Positions 1 to 5,767 of a stretch of DNA of 5,767 nt are shown here, one piece after another. The DNA lies in the NCBI GenBank assembly GCA_004296785.1, contig SCVU01000664.1, positions 1-5,767 on the forward strand, read 5' to 3'. A model generated the notes under the pieces. That model was not told where the DNA came from, did not search any database, and was given only the letters and a program-made list of their open reading frames with translations. The position numbers and the translations under genes were made by a program. Within the stretch, counting starts at the first letter, position 1. Every line of letters starts with the position of its first letter. The DNA is from Planctomycetota bacterium (GTDB lineage Bacteria; Planctomycetota; UBA1135; GCA-002686595).

Positions 1-41
1 CCGATCGTCGGCAGCCCGTCGGTCATGAACAGCACGATCGG
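1..41. repeat. 8-bp inverted repeat bounding an inverted segment in the VWA domain
   Basis: Bases 1-8 (ccgatcgt) and 34-41 (acgatcgg) are perfect inverted repeats around a 25-base core (9-33). Read as given, the core encodes GSPSVMNS at residues 4-11, which fits no VWA protein. Reverse-complementing 1-41 in place keeps the frame and gives PIV, then LFMTDGLP, then TIGERSEP. That is the canonical VWA strand and loop carrying the conserved Asp of the metal-ion-dependent adhesion site. The orientation shown is therefore flipped relative to an intact gene. It may be a real template-switch inversion at a quasi-palindrome, or a chimeric read or assembly artefact, which is plausible because the window starts exactly here. 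Confidence 0.85.
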
Positions 42-1173
42 CGAGCGCAGCGAGCCGGCGCTGCGTGCGCTCGGCACGGCCTCGAACCCGCACCAGCGCC
101 GCATCTACACGTTCGGCGTCGGCCACGACGTCAACGCGCCGCTGCTCGACGGCCTGGCCGCCGCCTCGCGCGCGAAGGCGAACTACGTGCAGCCCGAGGA
201 GGACGTCGAGGCGCGCGTCAGCGAGGTGTTCCGCGCGCTGCGCGGCCCGGTGTTCACCTCGCTCGCGCTCGAGATCCTCGACGAGCAGGGCCAGCCGGAC
301 ACGCAGCTGTTGACCGAGATCCTGCCGGCCGCGCTGCCCGACCTGTACGCGGGCGACGAGCTGTCGCTGTTCGGCCGCTTCCGCGAGCAGCGCGGCGTCG
401 CGTTCCGCGTGCGCGGCGACTACCTCGGCGCGCCGCGCACGTTCGAGTTCCGCTTCGACCTGCACCGCAACTCGGTCGCGAACTCGTTCGTGCCGCGGCT
501 GTGGGCGAGCCGGCGCGTCGCGCTGCTGATCGACGAGGCGCGCGGCGCCGGCGCGCAGGCGCAGGCGAACGATCCGCGCACGACCGAGCTCGTGCAGGAG
601 ATCACGAAGCTCTCGACGCAGTACGGGATCATGACCGAGTACACGTCGTTCCTCGCGCTCGAGGGCACGCCGCTGTTGCAGCAGGAGTCGGTGCTCGCGC
701 AGGTGCGCGCGAACCTGCGCGACCAGGGCCAGCTGCAGCGCTCGGGCCGCGCGGCCGTCAACCAGTCGGTCAACAACCAGCGCCGCGTCGCGCAGGCGCA
801 GCTCAACCGCGCCAACCGCATGTACGACCCGCAGGGCAAGCAGGTGCAGTTCAGCGGCGTCCAGCAGTTCGGCGGCCGCACGTTCTTCAAGCGCGGCGAG
901 ACGTGGGTCGACGCGCGCGTGGTCGCGCTCGGCGCAGCGGCGAAGATCGACCGGCAGATCGAGTTCGGCAGCACCGATCACCGCGCGCTGCTCGGGATGC
1001 TCGAGGCGTCGCGCCAGCAGGCCGCGCTCTCGATGGCCGGCGACATCGTGCTGCAGCAGGACGGCCACGTGTTCTACGTGCGCCGGCCGCCGGCCGTCGC
1101 GAGCGCCGCGCCGGCGACGCCCGCCGCGCCGACGCCGGCGGCCGCAGCGGTCCCCGCGTCCGCCGGTGCTTGA
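1..1173 (+). CDS. VIT/VWA-domain protein, C-terminal part (5' end outside window)
   Basis: The frame is open from base 1 to the TGA at 1171-1173 (390 residues visible). The ATG at base 25 lies inside the VWA domain and is not the true start. Visible first is the end of a von Willebrand A fold: IGERSEP, then RRIYTFGVGHDVN (about residues 35-47), a strand-helix typical of VWA proteins that carry an N-terminal VIT domain, then YVQPEEDVEARVSEVF. A beta-rich region follows (LYAGDELSLFGRF), then a helix-rich stretch with ELVQEITKLSTQYGIMTEYTSFLA (around 195-219), which is characteristic of bacterial VIT/VWA proteins. After an Asn/Gln-rich segment comes a GGRTFFKRGETWVDARV block (about 288-304), and the protein ends in an Ala/Pro-rich tail (about 363-390). 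Such proteins are usually exported and thought to mediate protein or surface interactions; no enzyme activity is expected. The N-terminal VIT domain and any signal peptide would lie upstream. Residues 4-11 are abnormal because bases 1-41 are inverted (see that feature). It ends 37 bases before the response regulator gene. Confidence 0.85.
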   Translation, partial: PIVGSPSVMNSTIGERSEPALRALGTASNPHQRRIYTFGVGHDVNAPLLDGLAAASRAKANYVQPEEDVEARVSEVFRALRGPVFTSLALEILDEQGQPDTQLLTEILPAALPDLYAGDELSLFGRFREQRGVAFRVRGDYLGAPRTFEFRFDLHRNSVANSFVPRLWASRRVALLIDEARGAGAQAQANDPRTTELVQEITKLSTQYGIMTEYTSFLALEGTPLLQQESVLAQVRANLRDQGQLQRSGRAAVNQSVNNQRRVAQAQLNRANRMYDPQGKQVQFSGVQQFGGRTFFKRGETWVDARVVALGAAAKIDRQIEFGSTDHRALLGMLEASRQQAALSMAGDIVLQQDGHVFYVRRPPAVASAAPATPAAPTPAAAAVPASAGA

Positions 1174-1198
1174 GCCGCGCATCCCCCCCGGTCACACT
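1170..1198 (+). promoter_or_regulatory. Weak promoter-like pair before the response regulator
   Basis: TTGAGC (1170-1175) and CACACT (1193-1198) are 17 bases apart and would start a transcript about 6 bases before the ATG at 1211. The -35-like box includes the stop codon of the VIT/VWA gene. Both boxes are poor matches to the sigma-70 consensus. The main reason to note it is its resemblance in layout to the better candidate at 3745-3772. The two-component genes may instead be read through from the VIT/VWA gene. Confidence 0.2.
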
Positions 1199-1210
1199 GC
1201 GCTCTCCCCC

Positions 1211-1903
1211 ATGCCCACCGTCCTCGTCGTCGAAGACGATCCTGCGATCCGCCGCGGCGTGTGCGACGCGCTGCGCTTCTCCGGTTACCAGGTCGTCGAG
1301 GCGAGCGACGGCGCCGCCGGGCTCGAGCTCGCGCTGCGCGGCGCGTACGAGCTCGTGCTGCTCGACGTGCTGATGCCCAAGCGCGACGGGTTCAGCGTGC
1401 TCGAAGAGCTGCGCAAGGTGCACCCGAGCCTGCCGGTGATCATGCTGACCGCGCGCGGCGCCGAGGAGGACCGCGTGCGCGGGCTGCGCCGCGGCGCCGA
1501 CGACTACGTCGTCAAGCCGTTCAGCATGAGCGAGCTCGTCGCGCGCGCCGACGCGGTGCTGCGCCGCTCGGCCGAGCGCCCGAAGGGCCTGAAGGAGATC
1601 ACGATCGCCGGCCGGCACATCGACTTCGAGCGGCGCGAGGCGCTGCTCGCCGACGGCGCGCGCGTCGCGCTGACCGAGAAGGAGGCCGCGCTGGTCGCGT
1701 ACCTCGCGAACCACCGCGAGCGCGCGATCACGCGCGACGAGCTGTTGCGCTGCGTGTGGGGCCTCGATCCCAAGGGCGTGCAGACGCGCACGGTCGACAT
1801 GGCGGTGACGCGGCTGCGCGAGCGGCTCGGCGACGATCCGGCGGCGCCGCGCGTGATCGTCACGGTGCGCTCCAAGGGCTACATGCTGGGGCTCGACGCG
1901 TAG
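1211..1903 (+). CDS. OmpR/PhoB-family response regulator transcription factor
   Basis: This 230-residue protein is a DNA-binding regulator switched by phosphorylation. The receiver domain covers about residues 2-120: acidic pocket E8-D9-D10, phospho-acceptor D52 in LLDVLMPKRDG, switch Thr T80 in IMLTARG, Y99, and invariant K102 in VVKPF. The C-terminal winged helix (about 132-229) shows LTEKEAALVAYLANH, the recognition-helix region TRTVDMAVTRLRERLG, and the wing RVIVTVRSKGYML, as in OmpR/PhoB proteins. The ATG at 1211 was chosen because the receiver strand MPTVLVVEDD begins there. A GTG at 1166 in the same frame would add 15 Pro-rich residues with no family match and overlap the upstream gene. 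No Shine-Dalgarno precedes the ATG; the leader is pyrimidine-rich (ctctccccc). The gene lies 9 bases before the histidine kinase, its probable phosphodonor. Target promoters cannot be read from this window. Confidence 0.95.
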   Translation: MPTVLVVEDDPAIRRGVCDALRFSGYQVVEASDGAAGLELALRGAYELVLLDVLMPKRDGFSVLEELRKVHPSLPVIMLTARGAEEDRVRGLRRGADDYVVKPFSMSELVARADAVLRRSAERPKGLKEITIAGRHIDFERREALLADGARVALTEKEAALVAYLANHRERAITRDELLRCVWGLDPKGVQTRTVDMAVTRLRERLGDDPAAPRVIVTVRSKGYMLGLDA

Positions 1904-1912
1904 CCGCGGCCC

Positions 1913-3748
1913 GTGGTCGGCGCGCGGCTCCGCTGGTTGTGGTTCGCGCTCGCCGCGGCGGCGCTCGCCTACGGGCTCGCGCAGGTCAGCCTGCGCGCGC
2001 TCGCCAACGAGCACGTCAACAACGAGTCGCGCGTGTTCTGGGCGCGCCAGCGACTGCTGCAGCTCGCGCTGTGGCGGATGGACGCCGCGCTCGCACCGCT
2101 CGTGGCGACCGAGGCCGCGCGCCCGACGTACCACTACACGTCGTTCTACCGCGAGCGCGAGCCGATCACGCCGACCTTCGAGCCGCTCGCGCAGGGCGGC
2201 GTGCTGCTGCCGTCGCCGCTGCTGACCGCGACGCGCGAGGAGAACGAGAGCCTCGTCACGCTGCACTTCCAGATCGGCCCCGACGGGCGCTGGACCTCGC
2301 CGCGACTGCCGGACGGGATCGAGCGGCAGTTCGCGCTGCGGCGCGGCTACGTCGCGCCCGAAGAGCTGCGCGTCACGCTCGAGCGCCTGTCGGCGCTCGA
2401 GAAGCGCTACAGCGCCGAGCAGTTCCTGACCGTCGCCGCGCGCAGCCCCGCGGAGGCCGCGCTCGCGCTGCGCGGCGCCGACGCCACGTCGACCGGCACG
2501 GACGACTACGCGGTGCGCAACCAGAGCCTGCAGCGCGCGCTGAGCCAGGTCGCGATCTCGAACTACGCGCAGTCGGGCGTCGAGCCCCCGGCGGTCACCG
2601 CGTCGCCGCTCTTGCCGACGTTCCAGCGCGATCTGCGCGGCGGCGCGCCCGAGCTGTTCCTCGTGCGCGAGGTCGACGTCGGCGGCGCGCGCTTCGTGCA
2701 GGGCCTGTGGGCCGAGTGGGCGCCGTCGCGCGCGTGGCTGCTCGCGCAGGTGCGCGACCTGCTCGGCGAGGCAGTGTTCGCCGGCGCGACCGCCGACCTC
2801 GTGCCGACGCCGCCGGGCGGCGCGCGCGAGCTCGTCGGCGACGCGCGCGACGCGCTGACCGGCTCGCTGGCGAGCGTGCCGTGCACGCTCGTGCTGCGCG
2901 GCCTCGTGCCGCCGGTGATCGACGGCCCGACGTCGACCGAGGTCACGCTGATCGTCGCTTGGGTCGTCGTGCTCGCCGCGATCGTCGCGTTCGCGTTCGT
3001 GCTGCGCGCCGCGCTCGAGCTGTCGGAGCGCCGCGGCGAGTTCGTCTCGGCGGTCACGCACGAGCTGCGCACGCCGCTGACGACGTTCTGCCTGTACTCG
3101 GAGATGCTCGCCGACGGCATGGTGCGCGACCCGACCGCGCAGCACGAGTACCTCGTCACGCTCAAGCACGAGTCGTCGCGGCTGCGGCGCATCGTCGAGA
3201 GCGTGCTCGCGTACGCGCGCCTCGAGGACGGCCGCAGCAAGGCGCGGCCGGCGCCGATCGGGCTCGACGAGCTGCTCGACGCGAGCCGGCCCGCGCTTTC
3301 GCGCCGCGCCTCCGAGAGCGGTTTCGAGCTCGTGATCACGCGCCATGCATCCGACGGCGACGAGGCGCACGCGGTCGAGGTCGACCCGCAGAGCTTCGAG
3401 CAGGTGCTGTTCAACCTCGTCGACAACGCGTGCAAGTACGCGCACGCGGCGACCGATCGGCGGCTCTTGCTCGACGCATCGATCGACGGCGCGCACTGGG
3501 TGCTCGACTTCGCCGACCACGGTCCCGGCATCCCCACGGGCACCGAGCGCGAGATCTTCCAGGCGTTCCGCCGCGCGACCGGCGCCGACGACGCGCGCAT
3601 CCCGGGCCTCGGGCTCGGTCTGTCGCTGGCGCGCGGGCTGGCGCGGCAGATGGGCGGCGAGCTCGCGCTGCTGCCCGGCCCGGGCGCGCGCTTTCGCTTC
3701 TCGCTGCCGCTCGCGCACGCGCACCCGGCGCCGCGCGCCGAGCCTTGA
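1913..3748 (+). CDS. Membrane sensor histidine kinase with large extracytoplasmic domain
   Basis: This 611-residue kinase probably phosphorylates the response regulator encoded just upstream. One membrane segment lies near residues 7-27 and a second at about 345-364 (LIVAWVVVLAAIVAFAFVL), leaving roughly 315 residues outside the cytoplasm. No HAMP or cytoplasmic PAS follows; the second helix leads almost directly into the dimerisation helix. The H-box is SAVTHELRTPL with phospho-accepting H383. The ATPase domain is complete: N-box FNLVDNACKY with N505, G1 box DHGPGIP starting at D535, F-box EIFQAF at 547-552, and G2 box GLGLGLSLA at 565-573. The C-terminus is a short Ala/Pro/His tail. The start is a GTG 9 bases after the regulator's stop, giving an N-terminus (VGARLRWLWFALAAAAL) that runs straight into the first membrane helix. 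The external domain matches no named sensor fold that I recognise. Its segment with WRMDAALAPLVATEAARPTYHY resembles, from memory, kinases of planctomycetes. The ligand is unknown. Confidence 0.93.
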   Translation: MVGARLRWLWFALAAAALAYGLAQVSLRALANEHVNNESRVFWARQRLLQLALWRMDAALAPLVATEAARPTYHYTSFYREREPITPTFEPLAQGGVLLPSPLLTATREENESLVTLHFQIGPDGRWTSPRLPDGIERQFALRRGYVAPEELRVTLERLSALEKRYSAEQFLTVAARSPAEAALALRGADATSTGTDDYAVRNQSLQRALSQVAISNYAQSGVEPPAVTASPLLPTFQRDLRGGAPELFLVREVDVGGARFVQGLWAEWAPSRAWLLAQVRDLLGEAVFAGATADLVPTPPGGARELVGDARDALTGSLASVPCTLVLRGLVPPVIDGPTSTEVTLIVAWVVVLAAIVAFAFVLRAALELSERRGEFVSAVTHELRTPLTTFCLYSEMLADGMVRDPTAQHEYLVTLKHESSRLRRIVESVLAYARLEDGRSKARPAPIGLDELLDASRPALSRRASESGFELVITRHASDGDEAHAVEVDPQSFEQVLFNLVDNACKYAHAATDRRLLLDASIDGAHWVLDFADHGPGIPTGTEREIFQAFRRATGADDARIPGLGLGLSLARGLARQMGGELALLPGPGARFRFSLPLAHAHPAPRAEP

Positions 3749-3772
3749 CGCTGGCGGCGCGCGGCGTAGCCT
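3745..3772 (+). promoter_or_regulatory. Promoter candidate for the small CPLC-protein gene
   Basis: TTGACG (3745-3750) and TAGCCT (3767-3772) are separated by 16 bases. TTGACG matches five of six bases of the sigma-70 -35 consensus, and TAGCCT keeps the TA and the final T of the -10 box. The start point would be near 3779, only about 3 bases before the GTG at 3782, so the message would be almost leaderless. The -35 box contains the TGA stop codon of the histidine kinase, so it is partly formed by the end of that gene. No Shine-Dalgarno is present, which fits. Confidence 0.5.
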
Positions 3773-3781
3773 GAATCCGCC

Positions 3782-4009
3782 GTGAAACGCCGCTTGCTCG
3801 CGCTGCCCGTCGCCCCGCTCGCCGCCGCGCTCGCACTCTCGCTCGGAGCGCTGCTGCCCGCGCTGGTCGACGACCCGCCGCCGGAGCCGATCGACTGCCC
3901 GCTGTGCGCGGGCAACGTCAAGCTGCACGCGGCGATGCTGAACTTCCTCGCCGACAGCGCGCTCGATCAGCTCGCGAGCTCGATCACGCAGCCGTTCACG
4001 GACGCGTAG
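3782..4009 (+). CDS. Small exported or membrane-anchored protein with a CPLC motif, function unknown
   Basis: I do not recognise this 75-residue protein. It starts with a GTG and has a clear Sec-type N-terminus: KRR followed by a hydrophobic Ala/Leu core to about residue 29 (MKRRLLALPVAPLAAALALS). This could be a cleaved signal or an anchor; there is no lipobox. An acidic Pro-rich linker (DDPPPEP, 30-36) leads to C39-P-L-C42-AGN and H49. An amphipathic segment follows (LHAAMLNFLADSALDQLASSI) and the protein ends in PFTDA. The CxxC pair with a nearby His could bind a metal or form a redox pair, but the protein is far too short for a thioredoxin fold and has only one CxxC, so it lacks a full zinc ribbon. 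High-GC codon use matches the neighbours, and it fills the space between the kinase and the peptidase with a fitting promoter candidate. It probably is a real gene. Confidence 0.65.
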   Translation: MKRRLLALPVAPLAAALALSLGALLPALVDDPPPEPIDCPLCAGNVKLHAAMLNFLADSALDQLASSITQPFTDA

Positions 4010-4081
4010 TCCGCGCGCGCGGCACCGGCGCAGCCGGATTCCGTACTCGGGCGGCGCGCCCGCGCCTGCTACCGTACGGCG
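4010..4081. other. 72-base intergenic spacer with GC-rich hairpins
   Basis: The spacer holds a short perfect hairpin, ccggc-gca-gccgg (4025-4037), followed only by att, and a second one, gggcg-gcg-cgccc (4049-4061). Neither has a T-tract, so neither is a convincing intrinsic terminator, although the first could weakly mark the end of the small gene's transcript. A -10-like box lies at its right end (listed separately). Confidence 0.4.
4070..4075 (+). promoter_or_regulatory. -10-like box placing a leaderless start at the M16 gene
   Basis: TACCGT (in gctaccgt) is located so that, with usual spacing, transcription would begin at about 4082, the A of the ATG itself. A recognisable -35 box is missing: the 17-base spacing position holds tcgggc. 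The evidence is the position of the box, the lack of any Shine-Dalgarno, and the similar layout upstream of the small gene at 3782. Confidence 0.35.
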
Positions 4082-5575
4082 ATGAGCGCCCTCGACTCAG
4101 GCGGCGACGCCAGCGACGCCGCGCACGGCGGCCAGCTGCGGCGCTGGCTCGAAGCGCGCGTGCGCGAGCACCGGCTCGACAACGGCTGGTCGTTCCTCGC
4201 GCTGCAGCGCGGCCCCGCGCCGGCGATCGCGTTCCACACGTACGTGTCGGTCGGCGCGATCGACGAGCCGGACGGCATCTCGGGCATGGCGCACATGTTC
4301 GAGCACATGGCGTTCAAGGGCTCCGAGCGCATCGGCACCCTCGACTGGAACCGCGAGCGCGGATTGCTCGAGCAGGAGGAGGCGGCGGCGCAGCGCCACG
4401 CGCGCGCGGTCGAGCGCGGCGACGCGGCCGACATCGCCGCCGCGCGGCGCGAGCTCGACGCGGCGATCGAGGCCAGCGCGAAGCTCGTCGCGGGCGAGGC
4501 GTTCAGCCGGATCCTCGAGGAGGCCGGCGGCTCGGGTTCGCTCAATGCCTCGACCTCGGCCGACGAAACGCGCTACGTCGTCTCGCTGCCCGCGGATCGG
4601 CTCGAGCTGTGGTACTGGATGGAGCGCGAGCGCTTCCACCGCCCGGTGCTGCGCGAGTTCTACCGCGAGCGCGACGCGGTGCGCGAGGAGCGGCGCATGC
4701 GCGTCGAATCGAATCCGTCGGGCGCGCTGTACGAGGCGCTGCTCGGCGCGGCGTTCCAGCGGCACCCGTACGGCCGGCCGGTGATCGGCTTCACGCGCGA
4801 CATCGAGGGCTACACGCGCTCGCGCGCCGAGGAGTTCTGGCGCTCGCGCTACGGCGCGCGGCGCTTCACCTCGTGCCTGGTCGGCGCGCTCGAGCCCGCG
4901 CGCGTGTTCGAACTGGCCGAGCGCTACTTCGCCGACCTGCCCGCCGGCCCGGATGCGGCGCCGATCGAGCGCGCCGAGGCCGAGCCCGCGCGCGAGCGGC
5001 GCGTCGAGGTCGCGTTCCCCGCGACGCCGCGCGTGTTCCTCGCGTGGAACGCCGTCGAGAGCGGTCATGCGGACGCGGCCGCGATCGAGATCGCGGTGCG
5101 CCTGCTCGGCTACGCGCGCAGCTCGCGCTTGGAGAAGCGCATGGTGCGCCGCGACCGGCTCGCGACGCACGTCGGCGTCGGCACCGGCACGCCCGGCAAC
5201 CGCTGCGCGGGCCTCGCGTTCGTCTCCGTGCTGCCGGTGCTGCCCGTCGAGCGCGACCGCATCGAGCGCGCGATCGACGAGGAGCTCGAGAAGCTCGCCA
5301 CCGCGGGCCCCGAGCCCGACGAGCTCGCCGGCGTGAAGAACTGCGCGCGCGCCGAGATCCTGCGCACGCTGCAGAGCTCGCCCGGCCTCGCCTCGGTGCT
5401 CGCCGAAGCGCACGGCAAGCGCGGCGACTGGCGCACGCTGCTCGACGAGCTCGACGCGCTCGAGCGCGTCGACGCCGCCGCCGTGCGCGCCGCGATCGCG
5501 CGCTACTTCGCGCCGCAGCGCCGCACGATCGCCTGGCTCGTCCCCGCCGCTGCACCCGAGGCATGCCCCGCTTGA
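4082..5575 (+). CDS. M16-family (insulinase/pitrilysin-type) zinc metallopeptidase
   Basis: This 497-residue protein has the size of one M16B/C-type subunit with an N-terminal catalytic half and a C-terminal M16_C half. The inverted zinc motif HMFEH gives ligands H71 and H75 and catalytic E74. The third ligand is probably E203 in RERDAVREERR (196-205 region), aligned by analogy with REVNAVDSE of insulin-degrading enzyme. The N-terminal strand RLDNGWSFLAL and VGAIDEPDGISGMAH are typical. H75 to E203 is about 127 residues instead of roughly 75 because of a charged, probably helical insert (about 87-138, rich in Glu, Arg and Ala). I recall similar inserts in some environmental M16 proteins. The second half includes RVFLAWNAV and SSRLEKRMVRRDRLA (347-361). 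Family members degrade peptides, often as heterodimers. No signal peptide is visible from the ATG at 4082, so as annotated it would be cytoplasmic. It overlaps the next gene, another M16-type protein, by 13 bases. Confidence 0.93.
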   Translation: MSALDSGGDASDAAHGGQLRRWLEARVREHRLDNGWSFLALQRGPAPAIAFHTYVSVGAIDEPDGISGMAHMFEHMAFKGSERIGTLDWNRERGLLEQEEAAAQRHARAVERGDAADIAAARRELDAAIEASAKLVAGEAFSRILEEAGGSGSLNASTSADETRYVVSLPADRLELWYWMERERFHRPVLREFYRERDAVREERRMRVESNPSGALYEALLGAAFQRHPYGRPVIGFTRDIEGYTRSRAEEFWRSRYGARRFTSCLVGALEPARVFELAERYFADLPAGPDAAPIERAEAEPARERRVEVAFPATPRVFLAWNAVESGHADAAAIEIAVRLLGYARSSRLEKRMVRRDRLATHVGVGTGTPGNRCAGLAFVSVLPVLPVERDRIERAIDEELEKLATAGPEPDELAGVKNCARAEILRTLQSSPGLASVLAEAHGKRGDWRTLLDELDALERVDAAAVRAAIARYFAPQRRTIAWLVPAAAPEACPA

Positions 5576-5767
5576 TCGTGCTCTGCCTGTGCGTCTGTCT
5601 GTCGCTGTGCGTGCTGGCCGCGGCCCACGCGCGCGTCGCGCTGCCGGAATCGCCGCAGCAGGTGCCGCGCGCGCCGCGCACGCCGTTCTCCGCGCCGCGG
5701 CCCGAGCGCGTCGAGCAGGACGGCGCGGTCGTGCTGCTGCTCGCCGATCGCGAGCTCCCGCTCGTGT
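5563..5767 (+). CDS. Second M16-type peptidase subunit, N-terminal fragment (cut by window end)
   Basis: The ATG at 5563 lies inside the end of the upstream M16 gene (overlap 5563-5575, in another frame), and the frame stays open to the window end for 68 codons. The start gives a convincing Sec signal peptide: MPRLIV, a Leu/Cys/Val core, then AAAHA as a likely signal peptidase I site near residue 23. The core holds four cysteines (C8, C10, C12, C16), which is unusual; no lipobox follows. After a Pro-rich linker, PERVEQDGAVVLLLADRELPLV corresponds to the first strand of M16 proteins (family pattern: L-x-NG-x-x-V-x-x-x-x-x-x-x-P-L-V). Together with its position directly after a complete M16 gene, this supports a paired subunit, probably translationally coupled to it. 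Whether it carries its own zinc site or is the non-catalytic partner cannot be seen here. Confidence 0.75.
   Translation, partial: MPRLIVLCLCVCLSLCVLAAAHARVALPESPQQVPRAPRTPFSAPRPERVEQDGAVVLLLADRELPLV

Noticed and set aside
25..27. ATG as start of the VIT/VWA gene
   Set aside because: It lies within the inverted stretch inside the VWA domain, and the frame is open upstream to base 1; it is not a plausible start.
1166..1168. GTG as an earlier start of the response regulator
   Set aside because: The added 15 residues have no family counterpart and overlap the upstream gene. The ATG at 1211 matches the start of the receiver fold.
1261..3774. 837-codon open frame on the plus strand
   Set aside because: It is an out-of-frame shadow of the regulator and kinase genes, Arg/Ala-rich with no domain, and spans two well-supported genes.
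887..3928. 1013-codon open frame on the minus strand
   Set aside because: It runs opposite the clearly real regulator and kinase genes, and its protein is a low-complexity Arg/Ala/Glu/His mix with no recognisable domain. Long antisense frames are expected at this GC content.
4025..4037. Hairpin as intrinsic terminator
   Set aside because: The stem is only 5 bp and is followed by att, not a T-run. Hairpins this size are common by chance in such GC-rich DNA.
4097..5413. 438-codon open frame on the minus strand
   Set aside because: It is antisense to the M16 peptidase gene and its composition is the mirror of that gene's codon bias.
5572..5577. TTGATC at the M16 stop codon as a -35 box
   Set aside because: The next gene already starts upstream at 5563, and no fitting -10 box leading to another gene is visible.

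Overview
This is a densely coded, very GC-rich window (about 70-75% by eye, third codon positions almost all G or C). Every gene lies on the + strand. No start has a Shine-Dalgarno-like sequence at a useful distance, and at least one intergenic promoter candidate would give an almost leaderless transcript. The gene content is a VIT/VWA surface-type protein, an OmpR-type response regulator, a histidine kinase with a large extracytoplasmic domain and no HAMP, and tandem M16 peptidases with a long insert after the zinc motif. Together with the wording of the kinase H-box region, this suggests a high-GC planctomycete or a similar environmental bacterium. That assignment is inference from gene style, not from a marker gene.

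Layout: (1) bases 1-1173 hold the C-terminal part of a VIT/VWA-domain protein that enters from the left edge. (2) 1211-1903 is a response regulator, followed after 9 bases by (3) 1913-3748, its likely partner histidine kinase. (4) 3782-4009 is a 75-residue exported or membrane-anchored protein of unknown function with one CPLC motif. (5) 4082-5575 is a complete M16 zinc peptidase subunit. (6) 5563 to the window end is the first 68 residues of a second M16-type protein with a signal peptide, overlapping gene 5 by 13 bases. No gap between genes exceeds 72 bases. No tRNA, rRNA, CRISPR array or insertion sequence was seen.

How it may work together: genes 2 and 3 form a standard two-component system. 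The sensor's roughly 315-residue external domain could watch the envelope where the VIT/VWA protein probably acts, but this link rests only on adjacency. The small protein and the M16 pair look like separate transcription units, each with its own short promoter-like signal. The two M16 genes are translationally coupled and may form a heterodimeric protease.

The most striking observation is at the left edge. Bases 1-41 are the reverse complement of what the gene should encode. Flipped in place, they restore the conserved VWA motif FMTDGLPTIG in frame with the downstream protein. The segment is bounded by 8-base inverted repeats, so it is either a real micro-inversion that removes a metal-binding Asp or a sequence/assembly artefact at a contig end.
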